From: Afipia sp.
Lineage (GTDB): Bacteria; Pseudomonadota; Alphaproteobacteria; Rhizobiales; Xanthobacteraceae
DNA length: 64,000 bases
Direction of reading: 5' to 3'
NCBI GenBank assembly: GCA_024707075.1
Contig: JANQAK010000003.1
Coordinates: 1,364,001-1,428,000, forward strand
Shown here: one piece after another, positions 26,332 to 34,724 of the stretch
Position numbering within the stretch: position 1 is the first letter of the stretch
Layout of the letters: each line of letters begins with the position of its first letter
Made by a program: the position numbers and the translations under genes
Notes under the pieces: generated by a model
Database searches by the model: none
What the model was told of the DNA's origin: nothing
The model's input: the letters and a program-made list of their open reading frames with translations, nothing else

Positions 26332-26622
26332 CTACGTCCGAAACCCGCCCTTTTGCTGCTCGGCCAGCCAGTCGGAGAGCTTCGCCGGCGCCTCCGCTTT
26401 CTTCTTTTTCGGAGCCGCGGCTTTCTTCACCGCCTTGACCGGAGCCGACGCCGCCTCGGCGGCTTCCCGCGCGAGGCGCAGCGCGCGCAGCTTCTCCATG
26501 TTGGCGCGCACCGCGCGGCCCTCGGCGTCGTACTGCGCCATCGCCTTTTCGCCTTCGCGGGCGTTGATCTGCTTCTTCTCGAACTGCGCCTGACCGGTCG
26601 GTGTTCGTGTTTTTTCACTCAT
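26332..26622 (-). CDS. Lys/Ala-rich basic protein, unknown
   Basis: 96 residues. The N terminus is QAQFEKKQINAREGEKAMAQYDAEGRAVRANMEKLRALRLAREAAEAA, mostly helical. A histone-like Lys/Ala/Pro linker follows (AVKKAAAPKKKKAEAPAK), then LSDWLAEQQKGGFRT. The ribosome-binding site is AGAGCAATC or a weaker GGAG upstream. A small nucleic-acid-binding protein is possible from composition only. Confidence 0.6.
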   Translation of the reverse strand: MSEKTRTPTGQAQFEKKQINAREGEKAMAQYDAEGRAVRANMEKLRALRLAREAAEAASAPVKAVKKAAAPKKKKAEAPAKLSDWLAEQQKGGFRT

Positions 26623-26849
26623 GATTGCTCTCCGGGGGGCATGATTCCTGACCCTGCGGGCCGTGTTAGCGGTTCCTTTAAACGATCCGCAGTGCTCTGT
26701 CTCGCATCGCGAGAGCCGCCGCGCCGGTCCAATTTACTCAATATTGGCAGACTCCGCGCTAAGCCCGGCCAGATTTGGTAGCTTTGGAAAGCCATAATTA
26801 TTCGGCATTTTAGGCTCACTTCAGCGGTTTTCCGCGACAGAGACAGCTC

Positions 26850-27503
26850 TTGGCAATCAGGCCGACATATCTTGTGCTGATCTGCGCCGCCGGCATCGCG
26901 GCCGGCGTGGGCGGCTGGCTGCTCGGCGAGCAGTTGTTCTTCCAGAGCGCATCGGCCTCGCTGACGCCGGACGATCCGACGTTCGACGCGCGCTATCCGG
27001 TCTCCAACACCATGACGAAGCAGGACCGCGTGGTCGCCTCCCCGCGCCCGGCCGAGACGCCCGACGCGCCGCCGAATGACATGTACGAGACGGCGCGCGC
27101 ATGGATGGCCGCGCCGGTCACGCTGCCGCGTTCGGTGACCGCGCGATCCGAGAAACCGTCGCGGCTGTTCCTCAACGACACCCAGATCGCCGGCATCAGG
27201 AAGCGATTGAACCTCACGCCCGCGCAGCAGAAATACTGGCCGCCGGTGGAATCGGCGATGCGCGAGGTGACGTTGCAGATCGAGGACTACCAGAAGCGGC
27301 TGAAACGGCGCGACGATACGTTCGACACCGAGAGCGCGGCGATCACGCGGCTGAAGACGGCGACAAGGGCGCTCTACGCGCAGCTCAACGGTACGCAGAA
27401 GAACGACATCGCGCTGCTGGTGCGCATGGCGGGCCTCGGCCCGGCCTTCTCCGAACTGACCGGCACCAAGGCCGCGAAGAACGAGAGCGAGGATTCGCGC
27501 TAG
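26850..27503 (+). CDS. Membrane-anchored periplasmic protein, unknown
   Basis: 217 residues from TTG 26850. One N-terminal hydrophobic anchor (PTYLVLICAAGIAAGVGGWLLGEQ) leads to a periplasmic domain. The C-terminal half contains RLFLNDTQIAGIRKRLNLTPAQQKYWPPVESAMREVTLQIEDYQKRL, like the LTxxQ helical hairpins of Spy/CpxP-type periplasmic proteins. No catalytic motif. Start chosen by position of the anchor; no ATG lies upstream in frame. Confidence 0.65.
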   Translation: MAIRPTYLVLICAAGIAAGVGGWLLGEQLFFQSASASLTPDDPTFDARYPVSNTMTKQDRVVASPRPAETPDAPPNDMYETARAWMAAPVTLPRSVTARSEKPSRLFLNDTQIAGIRKRLNLTPAQQKYWPPVESAMREVTLQIEDYQKRLKRRDDTFDTESAAITRLKTATRALYAQLNGTQKNDIALLVRMAGLGPAFSELTGTKAAKNESEDSR

Positions 27504-27524
27504 GTGGCGTTGATCTCTCAACAC

Positions 27525-27658
27525 GTCGTCCCGGCGAACGCCGGGACCCATAACCACCGAATTCAAGTTTTCTCGCGATGCTTGCCTCAGCAAGTCGTTT
27601 GTCATCAAGGCTGAACGATAGCCCAGGGAGTATGGGTCCCGGCCTGCGCCGGGACGAC
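27525..27658. repeat. Paired palindromic intergenic repeat (134 bp unit)
   Basis: GTCGTCCCGGCGAACGCCGGGACCCATAACCACCG... to ...GTCCCGGCCTGCGCCGGGACGAC. Confidence 0.85.
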
Positions 27659-27677
27659 CACAAATTTTATACTGCGC

Positions 27678-28451
27678 CTAATTCCTGAATTCATTCGTCA
27701 GTTCGCCGATGCCGTCGATGGCGATGGTGACGGTGTTGACCGGCTCCTTCATCACGCCGACGCCGAGCGACGTGCCGCAGGCGATGATGTCGCCCGGCAG
27801 CAGCGTCATCTCCTGCGAGATCCTGCTGACCAGCTCCTGCGCCGAGAAGATCATGTCCGAGATGTTGTAGTGCTGCCGCTCCGCGCCGTTGAGAATGGTG
27901 CGCACCGTGAGCTTCGCCGGATCGATGTCCGTGACGATGGCGGGGCCGAACGGACAGAAATCGTCGAACCCCTTTGCGCGCGCCCACTGCGGGAACGTCG
28001 GGTCCCTGTTGAGAACGTCCGAAGCCGTGATGTCGTTGACGCAGGTATAGCCGTGAATGAAGCCGTCAGCCTGTTCAACGGAGACGCGGCTGCACCGCTT
28101 GCCGATCACGATGGCCAGTTCGCCCTCGTAAACCACCTTGCCGTCATAGCACGGCGGCTTCCGCACCACCGCGTTCGGCGCGGTCACGGTGGTCGGCGCT
28201 TTCAGCAGATACAGCGGCTCGGCGGGCTCGGCGACATTCAGCTTCGCCGCCAGCGCATGAAAGTTGTTCCACAGCGCGATGATCTTCGACGGCACGCAGG
28301 GCGCGAGCAGTTCGACATCCTTGAGCGCCAGACGCTGGCCGCTCGCGTTGGATACACCGAACATCTCGCCGGCGCGAACGTCGATGTCGCTGCCCGACAG
28401 CGTGCCGAAACCGGTCTGATCCTGATGGCGAAAACGAACCCAATGCGTCAC
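27678..28451 (-). CDS. Fumarylacetoacetate hydrolase (FAH) family protein
   Basis: 257 residues. Metal-dependent C-C hydrolase, decarboxylase or tautomerase family. Visible are LLAPCVPSKIIALWNNFHALA, KPPCYDGKVVYEGELAIVIGKRC with the metal-binding Glu residues, GYTCVNDITASDVL with the metal Asp, DDFCPFGPAIV, and the closing PGDIIACGTSLGVGVM. Likely cleaves or tautomerises a 2,4-dioxo acid such as fumarylpyruvate; the actual substrate is not shown by context. Followed on the same strand by a ketopantoate-reductase-like gene beyond a repeat. Confidence 0.85.
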   Translation of the reverse strand: MTHWVRFRHQDQTGFGTLSGSDIDVRAGEMFGVSNASGQRLALKDVELLAPCVPSKIIALWNNFHALAAKLNVAEPAEPLYLLKAPTTVTAPNAVVRKPPCYDGKVVYEGELAIVIGKRCSRVSVEQADGFIHGYTCVNDITASDVLNRDPTFPQWARAKGFDDFCPFGPAIVTDIDPAKLTVRTILNGAERQHYNISDMIFSAQELVSRISQEMTLLPGDIIACGTSLGVGVMKEPVNTVTIAIDGIGELTNEFRN

Positions 28452-28501
28452 GATTGAAAACTCCAGATCAGTTTGCCGTTCCGGCGGGATTGAGATTTCT
28501 C

Positions 28502-28611
28502 GTCGTCCCGGCGCAGGCCGGGACCCATAACCACTGCCCTATCGGTGAAGAACGTATTGCGCAAAATCTCTGAACTCAGGGAGTATGGGTCCCGGCCTGC
28601 GCCGGGACGAC
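28502..28611. repeat. Paired palindromic intergenic repeat (110 bp unit)
   Basis: GTCGTCCCGGCGCAGGCCGGGACCC... to ...GTCCCGGCCTGCGCCGGGACGAC with a 60-bp interior. Confidence 0.85.
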
Positions 28612-28722
28612 GTGGAGAAGCATCCGACCCGTCACACATATGGTCCGCAACGGCCCCGGCTCTGCGGCGCGGCATTTCATGCCGCACCGCGTCCGGGGCA
28701 CCGAAATGCGATCGTCGCACCC

Positions 28723-29697
28723 TCAATACAGCCCCGCCATCTTCGCGCGCTGGATCACCAGCGCCAGCACGATGTCGATGGTCGGGGTCGGGATGTTGGT
28801 CAGCCTGCCCATCTCTTGCACCACCGTCACCAGCGGATCGATTTCCATCGGCCGCCCGCGTTCGAGATCCTGCAACATCGAGGTCTTGTGCGCGCCGACC
28901 TTGCGGCCACCCTCGATGCGCCGGTCGACATCGACGCGAAATTTGACGCCGAAGGTCTCGGCGATCTGCTGCGCCTCCACCATCATCGCCCGCGTCACGG
29001 CGCGCGTGCCGGGGTCGCTGCACAGGATATCGAGCGTCGCGTGCGTCAGCGCGCTGATCGGATTGAACGAGACGTTGCCCCACAGCTTGAGCCAGATCTC
29101 GTCGCGGATGTTGTCCAGCACCGGCGCCTGCAATCCGGCCTTGACGAACAGCGCCGACAGCGCCGCGACGTCGGCGCTCTTCTCGCCGGACGGCTCGCCG
29201 AGCGGAAAGCGGTCGCCGTAGACATGGCGGATCACGCCGGGCGCTTCGATCTCGGTGGCGGGATAGACCACGCAGCCGATGGCGCGCTCCGGCCCCAGCT
29301 CCTTCCACTGCCGTCCGCCCGGATCGATGCTCTCCAGCGTCGAATTCTCGCAGGCGTAGCCGTGCTTGTAGAAGTACCAGTAGGGAATGCCGTTCACCGC
29401 GGTGACGATGCGGGTCTTCGGCCCGAGCAGTGGCTTCATGGCGTCCAGCACGCCGGTGATCGAATGCGCCTTCAGGCAGATGATAACGACGTCCTGCACG
29501 CCAAGCTCGGCGGGAGTGTCGGTGCAGCGCGGATGCACCACGCGCGCCTCGTCGCCGATCAGCAGCCTCAACCCGTTGGCCTTCATCGCGGCCAGATGCG
29601 CGCCGCGCGCCACGAGACTCACATCGGCCCCTGCCTGCGCGAGTTGCACGCCGAGATAGCCGCCGATTGCACCCGCGCCGTAAATACAAATCTTCAT
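28723..29697 (-). CDS. 2-dehydropantoate 2-reductase family protein
   Basis: 324 residues. NADPH-binding KICIYGAGAIGGYLGVQLAQAGADVSLVARG at the N terminus. The catalytic Lys region is WLKLWGNVSFNPISALTHATLDILCSD, then VDVDRRIEGGRKVGAHKTSMLQDLERGRPMEIDPLV with the S/T-ML-D-E/G-R-E-D signature. Housekeeping PanE makes pantoate, but many such genes are paralogues acting on other 2-oxo acids. The start at 29697 is set by the Rossmann motif. Confidence 0.83.
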   Translation of the reverse strand: MKICIYGAGAIGGYLGVQLAQAGADVSLVARGAHLAAMKANGLRLLIGDEARVVHPRCTDTPAELGVQDVVIICLKAHSITGVLDAMKPLLGPKTRIVTAVNGIPYWYFYKHGYACENSTLESIDPGGRQWKELGPERAIGCVVYPATEIEAPGVIRHVYGDRFPLGEPSGEKSADVAALSALFVKAGLQAPVLDNIRDEIWLKLWGNVSFNPISALTHATLDILCSDPGTRAVTRAMMVEAQQIAETFGVKFRVDVDRRIEGGRKVGAHKTSMLQDLERGRPMEIDPLVTVVQEMGRLTNIPTPTIDIVLALVIQRAKMAGLY

Positions 29698-29828
29698 CGT
29701 GTGTCCCGAAATTGAGTCAGACAATAACCGCACGCCCGCGTGTCAGGCGCGTTCAGAGGGGTCGCGTTCCAGAGCATGAACTGCCGGAATGAGGGCGATC
29801 TTTCCTGGACGAGATAAAAAAGAGCGGA

Positions 29829-29866
29829 GCGCAATCACCGAACCGGGGAGAGTCGGGTGATTGCGC
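29829..29866 (-). terminator. Inverted repeat downstream of the CBS gene
   Basis: GCGCAATCACC (29829-29839) / GGTGATTGCGC (29856-29866), immediately after the stop of the CBS-domain gene. Minus-strand reading gives TCCGCTCTTTTTT after the stem, fitting termination. Confidence 0.7.
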
Positions 29867-29883
29867 CCCGCAGGGAGAACCCG

Positions 29884-30330
29884 TCAGGCAAACGCAGGGA
29901 CCGCTGTTCCCCGCTCCGAAAAAGCCGCCGCGCCGAGATCGGCAACGGCGCTGATGTCGCGCATGCTGATCACGCCGACCAGCGTGTGATCGTCGATCAC
30001 CGGCAGATGCCGGATGTGATGGGCGGCCATCAGGTCGCGCACATGCGCAAGACTGTCGGTGGACCGGCACGACACCAGTTGCTGCACCGAGATCAGCGCG
30101 GAAACTTTCATGTTCAGCGCGGCGGGACCATGCTCGGCGACGGCGCGCACCACATCGCGTTCCGAAAACATGCCGACCGCGACATTGCCTTCGGTGCGGC
30201 ACACATCCTTCACGACCAGCGCGCTGATGTTCTCGTTGCGCAGCAGCCGCGCGGCGGTGCCGACCGTCTCGTTCATGCGGACGGTGGCGATCCGGGTGGT
30301 CCTCCTGTTCAGGATGTCTCCGACTCTCAT
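29884..30330 (-). CDS. CBS-domain-pair protein
   Basis: 148 residues from ATG 30330 with a strong ribosome-binding site (GGAGGTTGTG). Two CBS domains: MRVGDILNRRTTRIATVRMNETVGTAARLLRNENISALVV...FSERDVVRAVAE, and KVSALISVQQLVSC...VRDLMAAHHIRHLPVIDDHTLVGVISMRDI. CBS pairs bind adenosyl nucleotides and act as energy sensors, alone or on partner proteins. A 17-bp operator matching the oxalate GntR sites lies 88 bp upstream, so it may belong to that regulon even though repeats separate it from the block. Confidence 0.85.
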   Translation of the reverse strand: MRVGDILNRRTTRIATVRMNETVGTAARLLRNENISALVVKDVCRTEGNVAVGMFSERDVVRAVAEHGPAALNMKVSALISVQQLVSCRSTDSLAHVRDLMAAHHIRHLPVIDDHTLVGVISMRDISAVADLGAAAFSERGTAVPAFA

Positions 30331-30417
30331 CACAACCTCCGTGGTCCGTGGGCGGGGATGTCTTTCCCCGGGGCGACTGATGTCCGAGGATGATTGTCCC
30401 CGTCGATGGCGTGATAT

Positions 30418-30434
30418 TGGTATACATAATGCCA
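30418..30434 (-). promoter_or_regulatory. GntR-type operator upstream of the CBS gene
   Basis: TGGTATACATAATGCCA, matching the sites at 34477, 38209, 38583, 42740 and 42819. Confidence 0.6.
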
Positions 30435-30649
30435 CAAGTCAATCGGAACGAATTCCTAATTTGATCGTGGCATGCCACTGCGGATTTTGACCGGCATCCC
30501 GGCTGGGGTGGCGGCCACCATGCCGTCACCATGTCGCCTTTTGCAGCGAAGTCCGCCGCCATTTGGCCTTATGCAGCGGCGGAGACTGCAAATCGCCTGC
30601 AACGTCTTGAAAGCGTGCGGGATTATCTCATTTGACGTCCGGGCACTCG

Positions 30650-30893
30650 CCCACCGTCATGGCCGGGCTCGTCCCGACCATCCACGTCTTTCATATCCCG
30701 CCTCAAGACGTGGATGCCCGGCACAAGGCCGGGCATGACGATGCAACACGCTCGTCATTCCGGGGCGCGAGCACTTGCGAGCGAACCCGGAATCCCGAAG
30801 TTGCTTTCGATGAACTCGTCGAGATTCCGGATCAGTCCGCCAACGGGGCCGCGCTTGCGCGGACCCGTTGGCGGCCCGTCCGGAATGACGTGC
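30650..30893. repeat. Last palindromic repeats of the window
   Basis: 30657-30740 contains CATGGCCGGGCTCGTCCCGACCATCCACG...CGTGGATGCCCGGCACAAGGCCGGGCATGAC. 30754-30893 contains GTCATTCCGGGGCGCGAGCAC...CGTCCGGAATGAC. No copy of any family was seen to the right of here. Between 30435 and 30650 no gene is supported. Confidence 0.75.
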
Positions 30894-30902
30894 CTGCGCA
30901 AC

Positions 30903-31787
30903 CTATCCCCGCAACACATCCACCAGCGTCTTGCCGAGGCGCGCAGGCGACGGCGAGACGCGGATGCCGGCGGATTCCATCGCCGCGATCTTCGACTCCG
31001 CGTCGCCCTTGCCGCCGGAGATGATCGCGCCGGCATGACCCATACGCCGGCCCGGAGGCGCGGTGCGTCCGGCGATGAAGCCGACCATCGGCTTCCTGCG
31101 CCCGCGCTTCGCTTCGTCCTTGATGAACTGCGCCGCGTCTTCTTCCGACGAGCCGCCGATCTCGCCGATCATCACGATGGACTTCGTTTCCGGATCGGCG
31201 AGAAACAATTCCAGCATCGCGATGAAGTCGGTGCCTTTCACCGGGTCGCCGCCGATGCCGACCGCCGTGGTCTGGCCGAGACCTTCGGCGGAGGTCTGAT
31301 ACACCGCCTCGTAAGTCAGCGTGCCGGAGCGCGACACGATTCCGACATTGCCCTTCTTGAAAATGTTGCCGGGCATGATTCCGATCTTGCATGCGCCCGC
31401 CGTCATCACGCCGGGACAGTTCGGACCGATCAAGCGCGACTTCGAGCCTTCCAGCGCGCGCTTGACCCGCACCATGTCGGTGACCGGAATGCCTTCGGTG
31501 ATGCAGACGATCAGCGGCACTTCCGCGTCGACCGCTTCGCAGATCGCATCCGCCGCGCCCGGCGGCGGAACATAGATCACGCTGGCATCCGCGCCGGTTT
31601 TCGCGCGCGCTTCCGCCACCGTATCGAACACCGGCAACCCGAGATGCTCGGTGCTGCCCTTGCCCGGCGACGTGCCGCCGACCATGCGCGTGCCGTAGAG
31701 TGCCGCCTGCTCGGAATGAAAGGTGCCGTTTTTCCCGGTAAAACCCTGGCAAATCACTTTTGTACTGCCGTCGATGAGAATGGCCAT
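30903..31787 (-). CDS. sucD: Succinate-CoA ligase (ADP-forming) alpha subunit
   Basis: 294 residues. CoA-binding and phosphohistidine subunit of the ADP/GDP-forming ligase. N-terminal [23 protein letters not shown], CoA site [38 protein letters not shown], and the catalytic His loop [16 protein letters not shown]. It overlaps sucC by one base (TGATG), so coupled translation. Because it lies beside an oxalate-uptake gene rather than in the usual mdh-sucCD-sucA run, the pair may be a second copy, possibly for another dicarboxylate; the sequence is that of SucCD rather than malate thiokinase. Confidence 0.88.
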   Translation of the reverse strand: MAILIDGSTKVICQGFTGKNGTFHSEQAALYGTRMVGGTSPGKGSTEHLGLPVFDTVAEARAKTGADASVIYVPPPGAADAICEAVDAEVPLIVCITEGIPVTDMVRVKRALEGSKSRLIGPNCPGVMTAGACKIGIMPGNIFKKGNVGIVSRSGTLTYEAVYQTSAEGLGQTTAVGIGGDPVKGTDFIAMLELFLADPETKSIVMIGEIGGSSEEDAAQFIKDEAKRGRRKPMVGFIAGRTAPPGRRMGHAGAIISGGKGDAESKIAAMESAGIRVSPSPARLGKTLVDVLRG

Positions 31788-32989
31788 CACGCGGCCTCCT
31801 TCCGTGTGGCGCGAACGATCTTCTGCGCGGCATCGTCGAGGTCGTCGGCGGCGACGACATTCAGGCCGGACTCCGCGATGATCGTCTTGCCGCGTTCGAC
31901 ATTGGTGCCTTCGAGACGGACCACTAGCGGCACGCTCAGGCCCACCTCGCGCACGGCGGCGACCACGCCTTCGGCTACGACATCGCAGCGCATGATGCCG
32001 CCGAAGATGTTGACCAGGATGCCGCGGACATTCGGATCGGAGGTGATGATCTTGAATGCCGCCGCGACCTTCTCCTTGGTGGCGCCGCCGCCGACATCGA
32101 GAAAATTCGCCGGCGTCGCGCCATAGAGCTTGATGATGTCCATGGTCGCCATCGCAAGCCCTGCGCCGTTGACCATGCAGCCGATGGTGCCTTCGAGCGC
32201 GATATAGTTGAGGTCGTATTTCGACGCCTCGATTTCCTTCTCGTCCTCTTCGGTGAGGTCGCGCAGTTTCACCAGGTCTGGATGGCGATAGAGCGCGTTG
32301 GAATCGAAATTGATCTTGGCATCGAGGCAACGCAACTCACCCTGCTTCGTCAGCACCAGCGGATTGATTTCGAGCATCGCCATGTCGGTGGCGACGAACG
32401 CGTTATAAAGCTGCACGGTCAGCTTCTCGGCCTGCCTGACGAGATCGCCGGTCAACCCGAGCACCTGTGCGACGCGCCGTCCGTGATGCGGCATCACGCC
32501 CGTCGCAGGATCGACGGAGAAGGTGACGATTTTTTCCGGCGTATCGTGCGCCACTGTCTCGATGTCCATGCCGCCTTCGGTCGAGATGACATAGGCAATG
32601 CGCGAGGTCTCGCGATCGACCAGCATCGAGAGATAGAATTCTTTTGAAATGTCGGAGCAGTCCTCAATGTAGAGGCGGTTGACCTGCTTGCCCGCAGGGC
32701 CGGTCTGCACGGTGACGAGAGTCCGGCCCAGCATCTCTTTCGCAAAGGCCGCGACTTCATCGACCGATGTCGCCAGCCGCACGCCGCCCTTCGCGTCCGC
32801 CGGCAATCCAACGAACTTGCCCTTGCCGCGGCCGCCGGCATGAATCTGCGATTTCACCACATAGACCGGACCCGGCAGCAACTTCGCCGCAGCGATGGCT
32901 TCTTCGACCGTGAAGGCCGGCGCACCCGCCGACACCGTCACGCCGAAATTTTTCAGGACCGCCTTGCCCTGATACTCGTGGATATTCAT
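31787..32989 (-). CDS. sucC: Succinate-CoA ligase (ADP-forming) beta subunit
   Basis: 400 residues. ATP-grasp subunit: [20 protein letters not shown]-binding [42 protein letters not shown] with metal ligands, [35 protein letters not shown] and [17 protein letters not shown] at the subunit interface. First gene of sucCD. No GntR-type operator is visible in its short upstream region (32990-33058), which also holds the terminator of the antiporter gene. Confidence 0.9.
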   Translation of the reverse strand: MNIHEYQGKAVLKNFGVTVSAGAPAFTVEEAIAAAKLLPGPVYVVKSQIHAGGRGKGKFVGLPADAKGGVRLATSVDEVAAFAKEMLGRTLVTVQTGPAGKQVNRLYIEDCSDISKEFYLSMLVDRETSRIAYVISTEGGMDIETVAHDTPEKIVTFSVDPATGVMPHHGRRVAQVLGLTGDLVRQAEKLTVQLYNAFVATDMAMLEINPLVLTKQGELRCLDAKINFDSNALYRHPDLVKLRDLTEEDEKEIEASKYDLNYIALEGTIGCMVNGAGLAMATMDIIKLYGATPANFLDVGGGATKEKVAAAFKIITSDPNVRGILVNIFGGIMRCDVVAEGVVAAVREVGLSVPLVVRLEGTNVERGKTIIAESGLNVVAADDLDDAAQKIVRATRKEAA

Positions 32990-33058
32990 CGAATTCTCCC
33001 GATGCTAACGGACGTGCGGAAACACCCTGTTGTCAGGCTCTCTTGAACAAATCTCTGC

Positions 33059-33094
33059 AAAAAGGCGCGCCTATCCGCGAATGACGCGCCTTTT
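33059..33094 (-). terminator. Terminator of the antiporter gene
   Basis: AAAAGGCGCG (33061-33069) / CGCGCCTTTT (33085-33094), 28 bp after the minus-strand stop at 33122, followed on that strand by TTTTT. Confidence 0.8.
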
Positions 33095-33121
33095 GGTTTT
33101 CAGAAGGTCTGCCTCGGCCGA

Positions 33122-34414
33122 TCAGGCGGCCTGCTGCGACCTGGCCACCACGAGCTTGCGCCACGGTTTCAGCACCACGATGGCGAGCAGCGATGCGAGA
33201 ATATTCGCACCTGCCGCCACAAGAAACACCGTGTCCCAATTGCCGTGCGACTGTTGCAGGTAGTTCGCCGCCGGCACCAGCAACGCAGCGGTGCCCTTCG
33301 CCGTATAGAGCAGACCGGCGTTCGTCGTCGCGAACTTCGACCCGAACGTATCGGTGCAGGTCGATGGGAAGAGAGAGTAGATCTCGCCCCATGCGAAGAA
33401 CACCGCGCCGGACAGGATCACGAACCAGATCGGGTCCTGGCCCCACAGATACAGCAGATAGATGCCGACACCCTCGAGGCCGAACGCGATGAACATCGTG
33501 TTCTCGCGGCCGATCTTGTCGGACACCCAGCCGAAGAACGGCCGCGTCAGGCCGTTGAGGATGCGATCGAAGGTCGCGGCGAAAGTCACCGCGGTCATCG
33601 TCATCGCCATCAGCGTTACTGGCGTGTTGTCGATCTTCCAGTCTGCCGCGATCGGCTTCAGATTGGCGGTGATCATCAATCCGCCCGCGCCGACGATGAC
33701 GAACATGAAGTACATCAGCCAGAAAATCGGATGGCGGATGACTTCGGTCGGCAGATAGTTGCGGCGGGTCTGCTGAAGGTTCGCGTTCACCACCGGCGGC
33801 GGCACCTGCCCGGTCTTCGGCGCGAACAGCAGGAACGACAGAATGACAATGATGATGCCCTGCCCCAGACCGAAATAGAGGAAGGTGTTCTGGAAGCCGT
33901 CGTTCTTGATCATCGCCTGGATCGGCGCGACCGTCAGCGCGGAGCCTGCACCGAAACCCGCGGCGGTGATGCCCGCCGCGAGACCGCGCTTGTCGGGAAA
34001 CCACTTCAGCGCGTTGCCGACGCAGGTGCCGTAAACACCGCCGGCACCGATGCCCGCGATGATCATGCCGAGATAGTAGCCGTTGAGTGTCGTCGCCTGC
34101 GCGTTGATGGCCCAGCCGATGGCGCAAAGAATGCCGCCGACAAGGACGACGATGCGTGGACCGTACTTGTCGACGAACCAGCCTTCGATCGGGACCAGCC
34201 ACGTTTCGAACAGCACGAACAGCGTGAAGGCCCACTGGATCGACGCGCGATCCCATCCGAATTTTTTCTGAATGTCGGGGACGAAGAACGTCCAGCCGTA
34301 TTGATAGTTGGCGATCATGACCATGGCGCCCACGCCGATGGCCAACTGAACCCAGCGATAGGTATCGCTAACGCGCGCGGCCGCAGGGGCCGCCGTATGA
34401 ACTGCATCAGTCAT
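33122..34414 (-). CDS. oxlT: MFS antiporter of the oxalate/formate (OFA) family
   Basis: 430 residues, 12 predicted transmembrane helices. N terminus YRWVQLAIGVGAMVMIANYQYGWTFFVPDIQKKFGWDRASIQWAFTLFVLFETW is characteristic of the OFA group. GWFVDKYGPRIVVLVGG is the MFS loop 2-3 motif, and a central loop separates the halves. Exchanges oxalate for formate, or takes up a related monoacid, across the inner membrane. The GntR-type operator lies 62 bp upstream and a terminator downstream, so it is a single-gene unit of the oxalate regulon. The symbol is by family; transport specificity is inferred from oxc and frc nearby. Confidence 0.85.
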   Translation of the reverse strand: MTDAVHTAAPAAARVSDTYRWVQLAIGVGAMVMIANYQYGWTFFVPDIQKKFGWDRASIQWAFTLFVLFETWLVPIEGWFVDKYGPRIVVLVGGILCAIGWAINAQATTLNGYYLGMIIAGIGAGGVYGTCVGNALKWFPDKRGLAAGITAAGFGAGSALTVAPIQAMIKNDGFQNTFLYFGLGQGIIIVILSFLLFAPKTGQVPPPVVNANLQQTRRNYLPTEVIRHPIFWLMYFMFVIVGAGGLMITANLKPIAADWKIDNTPVTLMAMTMTAVTFAATFDRILNGLTRPFFGWVSDKIGRENTMFIAFGLEGVGIYLLYLWGQDPIWFVILSGAVFFAWGEIYSLFPSTCTDTFGSKFATTNAGLLYTAKGTAALLVPAANYLQQSHGNWDTVFLVAAGANILASLLAIVVLKPWRKLVVARSQQAA

Positions 34415-34476
34415 CGTTCCTCCCGAGGCGCCCTGTTCTGTTGAGTTTGGCGACAGGCGCTACCAGAACGACAGTC

Positions 34477-34493
34477 TGGTATACGATATGCCA
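34477..34493 (-). promoter_or_regulatory. GntR-type operator of the antiporter gene
   Basis: TGGTATACGATATGCCA, 62 bp before the ATG at 34414. The surrounding 100 bp closely resembles 38146-38250. Confidence 0.65.
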
Positions 34494-34568
34494 TCCTGCA
34501 AGAGGTATTGCGGGATGGCGTCCGGTTTTTTCACGATGCGGAAAACGGGCTGCCGCCAAGCGGGCGAC

Positions 34569-34597
34569 AAAAAAAGCTCCGGCTGTAAGCCGGAGCC
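34569..34597 (-). terminator. Terminator of tctCBA
   Basis: GCTCCGGCT-GTAA-GCCGGAGC with seven T residues after the stem on the minus strand, 128 bp beyond the tctA stop. Confidence 0.8.
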
Positions 34598-34724
34598 AAT
34601 CCTATGTTAATGCTCGACAAAAGCGAGAGCAGCCGACGCCAGGCTCCAATGCTTTGAACACGCGACTTGAGCGAATGGGCTTAACGCGAGTCCGGCAAGT
34701 GGATTCAGGCTTGCGTCTCCGCCC

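Noticed and set aside
30714-32126. 470-codon plus-strand frame across sucCD
   Set aside because: Lies opposite sucD and sucC, which have full family motifs.
31787-32989. Malate-CoA ligase (mtkA) instead of sucC
   Set aside because: Motifs [10 protein letters not shown] and [12 protein letters not shown] fit SucC better than remembered MtkA sequences; no serine-cycle genes nearby.
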